Assembly (NCBI RefSeq): GCF_002483225.1 | Contig: NZ_DLHL01000063.1 | Span: forward strand, 167,216 to 231,215 | Direction of reading: 5' to 3' | Length of the DNA stretch: 64,000 bases | From: Gemmatimonas sp. UBA7669 | GTDB lineage: Bacteria > Gemmatimonadota > Gemmatimonadetes > Gemmatimonadales > Gemmatimonadaceae | Program-made: the position numbers and the translations under genes | Notes under the pieces: generated by a model | The model's input: only the letters and a program-made list of their open reading frames with translations | What the model was told of the DNA's origin: nothing | The model's database searches: none | In this document: piece after piece, positions 1-8,166 of the stretch | Layout of the letters: every line of letters begins with the position of its first letter | Numbering within the stretch: position 1 is the stretch's first letter

Positions 1-1434
1 GCACCTGACCGTACGTCGTACCAGTCGCCGCTCGCTGATCGTTATGCCTCGCGGGCCATGCTTACGCTCTGGGGCCCGCAAACCCGCTATGGTCTGTGGC
101 GGCGCCTGTGGTTGGCGCTGGCCGAGTCACAGCGGGCGCTGGGCATCGACATTCCGGAGGCGGCCATTGCCGACATGCGCGCGCACCTCGACGACATCGA
201 CTTCGATGCGGTGGCCGAGTACGAGCGCAAGTTCCGGCACGACGTCATGGCGCATGTGCACGCCTTCGGCGATGTGGCGCCGGCGGCACGCAAGTTCATC
301 CATCTTGGAGCGACGAGCTGCTACGTCACGGACAACGCCGAGCTGATTCTCATGCGTCGCGGTCTGGCGCTGTTGCGCGAGAAGCTGCTCGACACACTGG
401 CCGCACTCGACGGGTTTGCACGTGAGTGGCGCAACGAGCCGGCCTTGGGATACACGCATTTGCAGCCGGCGCAGCTCACCACGGTGGGCAAGCGCGCCAC
501 GTTGTGGATGCAGGACATTCTGCTGGACCTGGCCGACCTCGAGTACCGCATGGAGACCCTGCCTTTCCGCGGCGTGAAGGGTACCACGGGTACGCAGGCC
601 AGTTTTCTCACCCTGTTCGAGGGCGACCACGCCAAGGTGCGCGAGCTCGACCGAATGGTGTGCGAGAAGATGGAATTCGCCGCCAGCATTCCGGTGAGCG
701 GCCAGACCTACTCGCGCAAGGTGGATGCGCAGGTGCTGGGTGTGGTGGCCGGCGTGGCCGCCACGGCCTCCAAGTTCTCCGGCGACATCCGCATGCTGCA
801 GGCCTTCGGCGAAATCGAAGAGCCATTCGAGAAGAATCAGATCGGTTCGTCGGCCATGGCCTACAAGCGCAATCCCATGCGCTCCGAGCGCATTGCGGCG
901 CTGGCGCGCTTTGTGTTGTCGCTCGAGCCCAACGCCAACCAGACGCATGCGGTGCAGTACTTCGAGCGCACGCTCGACGACTCGGCCAACCGCCGTCTCG
1001 CCATCCCGGAGTCCTTTCTCGCCACCGACGCCATTCTGGTGCTGATGCAGAATGTGGTGCGTGGCCTCGAGGTGCATCCGGCGCGCATTCGCCGCCGTGT
1101 CGATGACGAGTTGCCCTTCATGGCCACCGAAGAACTCATTGTGCGCTTCGTGCGCGCCGGCGGCGACCGTCAGGAAGCGCATGAGATCATCCGTGGACAC
1201 AGCATTGCCGCGGCGCGCGCCGTGAAGGACGGCGCTCCGCGTAACGACATGCTGGAGCGTCTCGCCGCCGACCCGGCGTTCGGTGTGCCGCTCGAGGATC
1301 TGCAGGCCGTCGCCGAACCCTCGCGTTTCGTGGGCCGTTCAACGGAACAGGTGGATGAGTTCCTCGCCGAACATGTCGCACCGTGGCTGGCCAAGCCGCG
1401 CACGCCTCTGGAAGTCGAGGAGGTGCGAGTATGA
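1..1434 (+). CDS. purB: Adenylosuccinate lyase (5' end outside window)
   Basis: Cleaves adenylosuccinate to AMP and SAICAR to AICAR in purine synthesis. The reading frame is open from base 1: residues YQSPLADRYASRAM upstream of the ATG at 58 are the conserved N-terminus of the family (YxSPLxxRYAS), so the true start lies before the window and the ATG at 58 is internal. The family signature is seen as GSSAMAYKRNPMRSERI around base 850, with the 'YKRNPMRSER' spelling that resembles the eukaryote-like PurB branch. TLDDSANRR near base 970 is also typical. The stop overlaps the purC start by 4 nt (ATGA). It is the first visible gene of a seven-gene overlapping operon. Confidence 0.96.
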   Translation, partial: APDRTSYQSPLADRYASRAMLTLWGPQTRYGLWRRLWLALAESQRALGIDIPEAAIADMRAHLDDIDFDAVAEYERKFRHDVMAHVHAFGDVAPAARKFIHLGATSCYVTDNAELILMRRGLALLREKLLDTLAALDGFAREWRNEPALGYTHLQPAQLTTVGKRATLWMQDILLDLADLEYRMETLPFRGVKGTTGTQASFLTLFEGDHAKVRELDRMVCEKMEFAASIPVSGQTYSRKVDAQVLGVVAGVAATASKFSGDIRMLQAFGEIEEPFEKNQIGSSAMAYKRNPMRSERIAALARFVLSLEPNANQTHAVQYFERTLDDSANRRLAIPESFLATDAILVLMQNVVRGLEVHPARIRRRVDDELPFMATEELIVRFVRAGGDRQEAHEIIRGHSIAAARAVKDGAPRNDMLERLAADPAFGVPLEDLQAVAEPSRFVGRSTEQVDEFLAEHVAPWLAKPRTPLEVEEVRV

Positions 1435-2375
1435 GCGCCAGCGCGCTGACTCACACGGATCTTCCGCTCGAACTGGTGCGACGCGGCAAGGTACGCGATG
1501 TATACGCGGTCGATGCCGACCGGCTCCTGCTCGTGACTACCGATCGCATTTCGGCGTTCGATGTCGTCATGCATGAGGCCATCCCGTACAAGGGCGTGGT
1601 GCTCACGCAACTGACGGCGTGGTGGCTGGGTCAGCTCACCGGCAAGATTGCGCATCACCTCATTACGGCGGACACCGACGCCATCGTGCGTGAGGTCCCG
1701 GCGCTCGCGCCGCACCGCGAGGCCCTGGCCGGGCGCGCCATGCTCACCTGGCGCGCCGATGTGGTCCCTATCGAGTGTGTCATTCGCGGCTACATCACCG
1801 GCTCGGCGTGGAAGGAGTACAAGGCCACGGGGACATTGGCCGGTGAGGCCCTGGCTGCGGGCCTGCGCGAGAGCGATCGGCTCGACCCGCCCATCTTCAG
1901 TCCGGCCACCAAGGCCGAGACGGGGCACGACGAGAACATCACCGTGAGTACGGTGGTGCAGCAGGTGGGGGCCGACACGGCGGCCGAGCTCGAACGGCTG
2001 GCGCGGCTGGTGTACACGTTTGGCCGTGACACTGCCGAACCACGTGGAATCATCGTGGCCGATACCAAGTTCGAATTCGGCTGGCGCAACGGTTCGCTGC
2101 TGCTCATCGATGAAGTCCTGACGCCGGACAGCTCGCGATTCTGGCCGGCCGACCAGTACCAGCCCGGTCGTGGGCAGCCGAGCTTTGACAAGCAGCCGCT
2201 GCGCGACTGGCTGGACGTCGAGCGTCAGGCCGGACGGTGGAATGGCGAGGCGCCGCCCCCCACACTGCCGCCGCAGGTCATCGACGCCACCAGTCTGCGC
2301 TATCGCGACGCGTTTGCCCGACTCACCGGCGCACCGCTCGACTACCACCGCCTCGGCCTACCGGTCCCCGCGTGA
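1431..2375 (+). CDS. purC: Phosphoribosylaminoimidazole-succinocarboxamide synthase
   Basis: SAICAR synthase joins aspartate to CAIR using ATP. I chose the ATG at 1431 (314 aa) because it overlaps the purB stop as ATGA and gives the N-terminus MSASALTHTDLPLELVRRGK; an in-frame ATG at 1383 lies inside purB. Visible motifs are RGKVRDVYAV, TTDRISAFDV, ECVIRGYITGSAWKEY and DTKFEFGW, all characteristic of the family. Length matches the about 300-aa (yeast-like) form rather than the short about 240-aa form. It overlaps the following small gene by GTGA. Confidence 0.96.
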   Translation: MSASALTHTDLPLELVRRGKVRDVYAVDADRLLLVTTDRISAFDVVMHEAIPYKGVVLTQLTAWWLGQLTGKIAHHLITADTDAIVREVPALAPHREALAGRAMLTWRADVVPIECVIRGYITGSAWKEYKATGTLAGEALAAGLRESDRLDPPIFSPATKAETGHDENITVSTVVQQVGADTAAELERLARLVYTFGRDTAEPRGIIVADTKFEFGWRNGSLLLIDEVLTPDSSRFWPADQYQPGRGQPSFDKQPLRDWLDVERQAGRWNGEAPPPTLPPQVIDATSLRYRDAFARLTGAPLDYHRLGLPVPA

Positions 2376-2524
2376 ACGCGCTCTCCGCGTCCCTGCCTCT
2401 GGTGGCCCTTGTGGGCCTGGCCACCCTCGCGCTCTTCGCGGGGGCGTTGTGGCGGCGGTCGTGGATTCTCTGGTTGCTGGCCTATGCCGGCGCCATCCTT
2501 ACCCTGCTGGTGGCCTGGCCATGA
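2372..2524 (+). CDS. Small two-helix membrane protein in the purine operon
   Basis: A 50-residue peptide starting at GTG 2372, overlapping the purC stop by 4 nt and ending in a 4-nt overlap with pssA (ATGA at 2521). Two hydrophobic segments are visible, about residues 7-26 (LPLVALVGLATLALFAGALW) and 30-49, separated by RRS, so a helical hairpin in the inner membrane is likely. I do not recognise a family. The exact overlaps on both sides argue that it is translated and coupled to its neighbours. Being directly before pssA, a role at the membrane with phosphatidylserine synthase is possible but is only inference from position. Confidence 0.7.
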   Translation: MNALSASLPLVALVGLATLALFAGALWRRSWILWLLAYAGAILTLLVAWP

Positions 2525-3411
2525 TGGACGACGTCAAACCCCGTCGCCGCCTCCGTCCGCGGCAGGCAGCCGCCATCGCGCTGCCCAACGGATTCACGCT
2601 CGCCAATCTGTTCTTCGGCATCTTCGCCATCGTGTCGGCGTCACGCGGCAACTTCGATGCGGCGGCACGCTTCATCGTGTTTGGTGCGATCGCCGATTCC
2701 CTGGATGGGCGGATTGCGCGTGCCACCAAGACGGGCTCGCGTTTCGGCGAAGAGCTCGATTCGCTGGTCGATGCCATTTCGTTTGGCACCGCGCCGGCGC
2801 TGATCATGTACTTCGCGGTGTTCCAGAGCTCGCGGTGGGAGTGGATCTTCTGCTTCTTCTTCACCGCCTGCGCCGTCATGCGACTGGCGCGGTTCAACGT
2901 GGAGCAGGCCGGCCGGAAGACCACGCACTTCATGGGCTTGCCGAGCCCCGCTGCGGGCATGACGCTGGCCACGTATTACTGGTTCAGTCAGACCCCGCTG
3001 TATACCGAAACGCTGATCGGTGACCTGCCCTGGCATCAGATGCTGCGCTGGGTCATGCTCGGCCTCGGCATGCTGATGATCAGCAATGTGCAGTACGCCA
3101 AGGTACCCACGGTCAACTTCCGCACCATCAAGGGCATTCTCGGCTTTCTGCTCGTGGTGGGCACCTTCATTGGCGTGATCTTTCTGCCCAAGAAGTTCTT
3201 CTTCCCGGCGCTGATGGGCTATGTGCTCTTCGGCATCGGGCGCACCGTGTTTCTCGGTCTGCTCGACCGTCTGCCTGGCCGCGAGGATGCGGAAGAGGAC
3301 GACGAGGAGGAGCCACAGGGGCCGAGCACACCCCGCCGTCGCCGTCGGCGTCGGCGTTCCCAACGTCCCCCTTCCGGTCGTGAGACCGGTTCTGAGGAGT
3401 CTTCCGCATGA
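2521..3411 (+). CDS. pssA: CDP-diacylglycerol-serine O-phosphatidyltransferase
   Basis: Makes phosphatidylserine from CDP-diacylglycerol and serine, the first step to phosphatidylethanolamine, in the inner membrane. The CDP-alcohol phosphatidyltransferase motif D-x2-D-G-x2-A-R-x8-G-x3-D-x3-D is complete at about residues 60-85 (DSLDGRIARATK then GEELDSLVD). Several hydrophobic helices follow. The start ATG 2521 (296 aa) overlaps the upstream small gene. From about residue 258 there is an unusual charged tail: an acidic run (EDAEEDDEEE) and then eight consecutive arginines. Lying inside the purine operon it couples lipid and purine genes; its stop overlaps purS by ATGA. Confidence 0.93.
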   Translation: MMDDVKPRRRLRPRQAAAIALPNGFTLANLFFGIFAIVSASRGNFDAAARFIVFGAIADSLDGRIARATKTGSRFGEELDSLVDAISFGTAPALIMYFAVFQSSRWEWIFCFFFTACAVMRLARFNVEQAGRKTTHFMGLPSPAAGMTLATYYWFSQTPLYTETLIGDLPWHQMLRWVMLGLGMLMISNVQYAKVPTVNFRTIKGILGFLLVVGTFIGVIFLPKKFFFPALMGYVLFGIGRTVFLGLLDRLPGREDAEEDDEEEPQGPSTPRRRRRRRRSQRPPSGRETGSEESSA

Positions 3412-3665
3412 GCCGTTTCCGTTGCGCCATCCACATCGTTCCGCGGCGCGGCATCCTCGATCCGCAGGGCAAGGCCGTCGCTGATGCTCTGCACTCGCTG
3501 GGCTTCGCCGCCGTTGGCGATGTGCGTGTTGGTCGCTACGTGATCGTGGAGACGGAAGCTGCCTCGGCCGACGAGGCGCGTCAGGCCGTGCGCACCATGT
3601 GCGACAAGCTGCTCGCCAACCCCGTCACGGAAGATTACGACATCGCCAGCGTGGAGCCCGCGTGA
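3408..3665 (+). CDS. purS: Phosphoribosylformylglycinamidine synthase subunit PurS
   Basis: Small (85 aa) structural subunit of the three-part FGAM synthase. The family pattern is clear: RCAIHIVPRRGILDPQGKAV, a helix ALHSLGF, then GRYVIVE and a C-terminal KLLANPVTEDYDI. It holds PurQ and PurL together for ammonia transfer in the Gram-positive/archaeal type of complex. The start overlaps pssA by ATGA, and the end overlaps the GTG start of purQ. Confidence 0.95.
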   Translation: MSRFRCAIHIVPRRGILDPQGKAVADALHSLGFAAVGDVRVGRYVIVETEAASADEARQAVRTMCDKLLANPVTEDYDIASVEPA

Positions 3666-4366
3666 AGGCCGGTATCGTTCGCTTCCCGGGTTCGAATTGC
3701 GACGAGGACGCCTTCCACGCGGTAGCCGACCTGCTCGGCCAGAAGGCGGTCTATCTGTGGCACAAGGACCACGATCTGCAGGGCGTGGACCTCGTCATCC
3801 TGCCGGGTGGCTTCAGCTACGGTGACTATCTGCGTGCCGGAGCCATCGCGCGCTTCAGCCCCATCATGCAGGAAGTGGTGGCGCACGCAAAGCGCGGTGG
3901 TCTCGTGCTCGGCATCTGCAACGGTTTCCAGATTGCCTGCGAAGCCGGTCTTCTGCCTGGTGCGCTGCTCCGCAACGACTCCCTGCGTTTCGTGAGCGCG
4001 CCGGTCACGCTGCGCGTGGAGAGCATCGCCACACGCTTCACGGCGCAGTATCACGTGGGGCAGCTGGTACGCATTCCGGTGGCGCATGGTGACGGTCGCT
4101 ACACGGCCGACGGCGACACGCTCGCGCGACTCGAGGGCGAGGGCCAGGTGGTCTTCCGTTACGTCGACGAACACGGCGAGGCCACACCGGCGTCCAATCC
4201 CAATGGGTCGCTGCGCAACATTGCGGGCATCGTCAGCGCCGAGGGCAACGTGCTGGGCATGATGCCGCACCCCGAGCGGGCCATGGAAAATCTGCTCGGC
4301 AGCACCGACGGTCTGCCGCTCTTTCAGTCCATCCTCGACACACTGCAGGGAGGCGTGTCGGCATGA
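3662..4366 (+). CDS. purQ: Phosphoribosylformylglycinamidine synthase subunit PurQ (glutaminase)
   Basis: Class I glutamine amidotransferase subunit that supplies ammonia to PurL. I chose GTG 3662 (234 aa), which overlaps the purS stop as GTGA and gives the classic N-terminus VKAGIVRFPGSNCDED. The nucleophile cysteine sits in LGICNGFQ, and the His/Glu pair in MMPHPERAME. GGFSYGDYLRAGA is the conserved oxyanion-side loop. The stop overlaps purL by ATGA. Confidence 0.96.
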   Translation: MKAGIVRFPGSNCDEDAFHAVADLLGQKAVYLWHKDHDLQGVDLVILPGGFSYGDYLRAGAIARFSPIMQEVVAHAKRGGLVLGICNGFQIACEAGLLPGALLRNDSLRFVSAPVTLRVESIATRFTAQYHVGQLVRIPVAHGDGRYTADGDTLARLEGEGQVVFRYVDEHGEATPASNPNGSLRNIAGIVSAEGNVLGMMPHPERAMENLLGSTDGLPLFQSILDTLQGGVSA

Positions 4367-6711
4367 GTCAGTCTTCGACCACGTCTCCAGCCCCAACATC
4401 TGTGTCCCAGGTTGCGCCCCGCCCCGGCGATCCGGCCATCACGCCGGCGCTGGTGGCCGAACATGGCATCACCGAGTTCGAGTACGAGCGTCTCGTGAAC
4501 ATGCTGGGCCGCACGCCCACGTTCACCGAAATCGGCGTCGTGAGTGCGCTGTGGAGCGAGCATTGCTCCTACAAGCACTCGCGGCCCATGCTCAAGACGC
4601 TGCCCACCAAGGCGCCCTGGGTGCTGCAGGGCCCCGGCGAGAACGCCGGGGTGATTTCCGTGGGCGATGGTTGGGCGGTGGCCTTCAAGATCGAATCGCA
4701 CAATCATCCCTCGGCGGTTGAGCCGTATCAGGGTGCGGCAACCGGCGTCGGTGGCATTCTGCGCGACGTGTTCACCATGGGCGCGCGCCCCATCGCCCTG
4801 CTCAACTCGCTGCGCTTTGGTCCGCTCACGAGCCCGCGTGTGCGCTGGCTGTTCGCCGGTGTGGTCAAGGGCATCGGCGACTACGGCAATTGCGTGGGCG
4901 TGCCGACCGTGGGTGGTGAGGTCGTGTTCGACCCATCCTACGAGGGCAATCCGCTCGTTAACGCGATGTGTGTGGGCCTCATGCGCGAGGACGAACTCAT
5001 GCGCGCGGTGGCCAGCGGTGTTGGCAATCCCATCATGGCGGTGGGTGCGCGTACGGGACGTGACGGCATTCATGGCGCATCGTTCGCCTCGGAGGACCTC
5101 TCGGAGGCCAGCGACGCCAAGCGCCCCATGGTCCAGGTGGGCGATCCGTTCACTGAGAAGCTGCTGCTCGAAGCGTCGCTGGAACTCATTCGCAGCGGTC
5201 ACATCGTGGCCATTCAGGACATGGGTGCCGCTGGCCTCACGTCGTCTTCGGCTGAGATGGCCGAACGCGGGGATGTGGGCGTCACGATTGATGTCACCAA
5301 GGTGCCCGTGCGTGAACAGGGCATGACGCCGTACGAGATTCTGCTGTCGGAGTCCCAGGAGCGCATGCTCGTGGTGGCCAAGCAGGGCCACGAGGACGAA
5401 GTGCGCAAGATTCTCGCCAAGTGGGATCTCGAAGCGGCCGTGATTGGAGAAGTCATCGCGGAGCCCGTATATCGCGTCACCGAAGGTGATCGTGTGGTGG
5501 CGGAATTCCCCGGTTCGCGCCTCGTGACCGAGTGTCCGCAGTATGTGCTCGAGCCGCGTGAGAGCGAAGCGCTCAAGGCGGCGCGCGCGCAGGATCCGCA
5601 CGAGGTCACGCCACTGGACGAGGAGCGTGACCACACCTGGACGCTGGAGCGTCTGTTGGCGTCGCCCACCATTGCGAGCAAGCGCTGGGTGTGGCAGCAG
5701 TATGATTCCACCGTGCGCACCAGCACGGTGCGTGGCCCCGGCAGTGATGCGGCGGTGGTGCGTCTGCGTGGGACGGACAAGGCCATTGCGCTCTGCATTG
5801 ACGGAAACGGCCGGCATGTGGCGCTCTCGCCGCGCAACGGTGGGCGTGCGGCGGTGTGTGAAGCCGCACGCAACGTGGCCTGCACCGGCGCCCGCCCCAA
5901 GGCCATCACCAACAATCTCAACTTCGGCAACCCCAAGAAGCCCGAGGTGTACTACCAGCTGAGCGAAGCCATCGCCGGCATGGGTGAGGCGTGCACGGTG
6001 CTCGAGACGCCGGTCACCGGTGGCAACGTCTCGCTCTACAACGAGAATCCGCAGGGCGCCATCCACCCCACGCCAACCATCGGCATGGTGGGCCTCGTCG
6101 AGTCGCTGGCGCACGTCACGCCGTCGGCCTTCCAGCAGGTGGGTGACGAGATCGTGCTGCTCGGCGAGTGCACGGATGAACTGGGCGCCAGTGAGTATCT
6201 GCTCACGGTGCATGGGCTCACCATCGGTGCACCGCCGGTGTGCGATCCCGCCGTCGAGCGTCGGCTCATCGACGCGCTGCTCGAGTCCATCCATGCCGGG
6301 GTCGTGCGCTCTGCGCACGATTGCAGCGACGGTGGTCTTGCGGTGGCGCTGGCGGAATGCGCCATGCTCGATCGTTCGCGGCAGTTCGGTTTCTCGGTGG
6401 ATCTCTCGCCGTGGGCCCTGTTGCCGCATCGTGCGGTGCTCTTCGGTGAAGCACATGGCCGCGTCGTGCTCTCCACGGCGGACAGCGCGGCGGTGCTGCG
6501 CATCGCGGCGCAGCACGGCGTGCCGGCCCGCGTCATCGGCCGCGTCACCACCGCCGATGCCGGCGCGCAGTTCACCATTTCCGACGACACCTTCCGCGCG
6601 CCGGTGGCCTGGTTGGCCAAGGCGTTTCACGAGGCCATTCCGCAGGCCATGGACGGCGAGACGCCGGCCGAGCATGCAGTGTCGGCCTCGCACGCGCCGG
6701 CCACCGACTGA
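4363..6711 (+). CDS. purL: Phosphoribosylformylglycinamidine synthase subunit PurL
   Basis: Synthetase subunit of FGAM synthase (782 aa), the small PurL that needs PurS and PurQ rather than the about 1300-aa single-chain enzyme. Conserved stretches include EIGVVSALWSEHCSYKHSRP near residue 60, the HNHPSAVEPYQGAATGVGG substrate loop, and GGEVVFDPSYEGNPLVN. The C-terminal half repeats the AIRS-synthase fold, with SAHDCSDGGLAVALAE. It overlaps purQ by 4 nt, then 17 nt separate it from purF. Confidence 0.97.
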   Translation: MSQSSTTSPAPTSVSQVAPRPGDPAITPALVAEHGITEFEYERLVNMLGRTPTFTEIGVVSALWSEHCSYKHSRPMLKTLPTKAPWVLQGPGENAGVISVGDGWAVAFKIESHNHPSAVEPYQGAATGVGGILRDVFTMGARPIALLNSLRFGPLTSPRVRWLFAGVVKGIGDYGNCVGVPTVGGEVVFDPSYEGNPLVNAMCVGLMREDELMRAVASGVGNPIMAVGARTGRDGIHGASFASEDLSEASDAKRPMVQVGDPFTEKLLLEASLELIRSGHIVAIQDMGAAGLTSSSAEMAERGDVGVTIDVTKVPVREQGMTPYEILLSESQERMLVVAKQGHEDEVRKILAKWDLEAAVIGEVIAEPVYRVTEGDRVVAEFPGSRLVTECPQYVLEPRESEALKAARAQDPHEVTPLDEERDHTWTLERLLASPTIASKRWVWQQYDSTVRTSTVRGPGSDAAVVRLRGTDKAIALCIDGNGRHVALSPRNGGRAAVCEAARNVACTGARPKAITNNLNFGNPKKPEVYYQLSEAIAGMGEACTVLETPVTGGNVSLYNENPQGAIHPTPTIGMVGLVESLAHVTPSAFQQVGDEIVLLGECTDELGASEYLLTVHGLTIGAPPVCDPAVERRLIDALLESIHAGVVRSAHDCSDGGLAVALAECAMLDRSRQFGFSVDLSPWALLPHRAVLFGEAHGRVVLSTADSAAVLRIAAQHGVPARVIGRVTTADAGAQFTISDDTFRAPVAWLAKAFHEAIPQAMDGETPAEHAVSASHAPATD

Positions 6712-6728
6712 GCAGGAGCTACACACAC

Positions 6729-8129
6729 ATGTGCGGAATTTTCGGGATCTATGGCCACCGCGATGCGGCGGCTCTCACACAGTTGGGTCTCTATTCGCTG
6801 CAGCATCGCGGGCAGGAATCGGCAGGAATCGTGGCCGTGGACGACTCCTCGGGCGCTCGCGTCGTGCGCGCCATGGGCCTCGTCTCGGAGGGCTTTGACG
6901 ACGAGGAGATGGAGTCGCTACAGGGCCCCATCGCCATCGGCCATACGCGCTACAGCACCGCCGGCGCGTCGGCCATTGAGAACGCGCAGCCCATTCTGGC
7001 CCGTGTTCGGCGTGGACACATCGCGCTGGCGCACAACGGCAATCTCACCAACGCCGTCGAGTTGCGGCGCGACCTCGAGGATGGTGGCGCCATCTTTGCC
7101 AGCACCATGGACTCCGAGGCCATCGTGCATCGCATCGCCCGCGCCACGGGTGACACGCCGGAAGCGCGCGTCGCGGAAGCCCTGCATGGTGTGGAGGGCG
7201 CGTACTGCCTGCTCGTCGTCATTGATGAAACGGTAATCGTGGCACGCGATCCGCATGGCTGGCGTCCGCTCGTCATGGGACGCCTTGCAGACGCCTGGGT
7301 GTTTGCCTCGGAAACCTGCGCGCTCGATATCGTGGGCGCGGTCGTGGAGCGTGAAGTGCAGCCGGGTGAGATCATCGCGGTCGATCGGCACGGCGTCCGT
7401 TCGCTCAAGATGTCGGAAACGTCGCCGGTCACGCGCTGCGTGTTCGAGCATGTGTACTTCGCGCGGCCCGACAGCAAGGTGTTTGGCGGGTCGGTCGATC
7501 GCTCGCGTCGCGCGCTCGGTCGTCAGCTCGCGCGCGAGTGCCCGGCTCCTACGGCCGATGTGGTGTTCGCCGTACCCGACTCCTCCAACTCGGCCGCTCT
7601 CGGCTTTGCCGAGGAGTCGCGCCTGCCCTACGAACTCGCGCTCATTCGCAACCACTACGTGGGGCGCACTTTCATCCAGCCCACCCAGGCCGGTCGCAAC
7701 GCCAAGGTGAAGGTCAAGTACAACCCGGTGCGCGAGATCATCGAGGGCAAGAGTGTGGTCATGGTGGACGACTCCATCGTGCGCGGTACCACCACACGCG
7801 GCCTGGTGTCCCTGGTGCGTGCCGCCGGGGCCCGCGAGGTCCACATGCGGGTTTCCAGTGCGCCAATCATCAGTCCGTGCTACTATGGCATCGACACGCC
7901 GCGCCGCGAAGAGCTCATTGCGGCGCAGATGACGCACGAGGAACTCACCCGCCATCTGGGCGTTGATTCCCTCGGATACCTCTCGATCGACGGCATGCTT
8001 TCGGCCATGCCGGAAGGGCCAAAGGGGTATTGTCATGCGTGTTTCTCGGGGCAATACCCTACCGCCACGCCGGCGGAGCCCGAGTTGTTGCGCGCCGGTA
8101 GTGCCGCGGGACTCCCCAGAGGTCGCTGA
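6729..8129 (+). CDS. purF: Amidophosphoribosyltransferase
   Basis: First committed step of purine synthesis: PRPP plus glutamine to phosphoribosylamine. It begins MCGIFGIYGH, so the catalytic Cys2 follows the initiator methionine and there is no propeptide. The PRPP loop VVMVDDSIVRGTTTRG is intact. Cysteines in SPCYYGIDTP and YCHACFSG match the 4Fe-4S (Bacillus/human) type of enzyme, which is usually made with a propeptide, so the absence of one is mildly notable. An AGGAG ribosome site lies at about 6714-6718. Last gene of the purine run. Confidence 0.96.
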   Translation: MCGIFGIYGHRDAAALTQLGLYSLQHRGQESAGIVAVDDSSGARVVRAMGLVSEGFDDEEMESLQGPIAIGHTRYSTAGASAIENAQPILARVRRGHIALAHNGNLTNAVELRRDLEDGGAIFASTMDSEAIVHRIARATGDTPEARVAEALHGVEGAYCLLVVIDETVIVARDPHGWRPLVMGRLADAWVFASETCALDIVGAVVEREVQPGEIIAVDRHGVRSLKMSETSPVTRCVFEHVYFARPDSKVFGGSVDRSRRALGRQLARECPAPTADVVFAVPDSSNSAALGFAEESRLPYELALIRNHYVGRTFIQPTQAGRNAKVKVKYNPVREIIEGKSVVMVDDSIVRGTTTRGLVSLVRAAGAREVHMRVSSAPIISPCYYGIDTPRREELIAAQMTHEELTRHLGVDSLGYLSIDGMLSAMPEGPKGYCHACFSGQYPTATPAEPELLRAGSAAGLPRGR

Positions 8130-8166
8130 CCTCACCCATTCACCCTGACGTCTGCGAGTGTCCCTG

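Noticed and set aside
58..1434. ATG 58 as the purB start
   Set aside because: The frame is open upstream to base 1 and the encoded residues match the conserved N-terminus, so the gene is truncated by the window edge.
4324..6726. Open minus-strand frame of about 800 codons antisense to purL
   Set aside because: purL is complete with all family motifs; the antisense frame is low-complexity His/Arg-rich, as expected from GC-rich codon bias.
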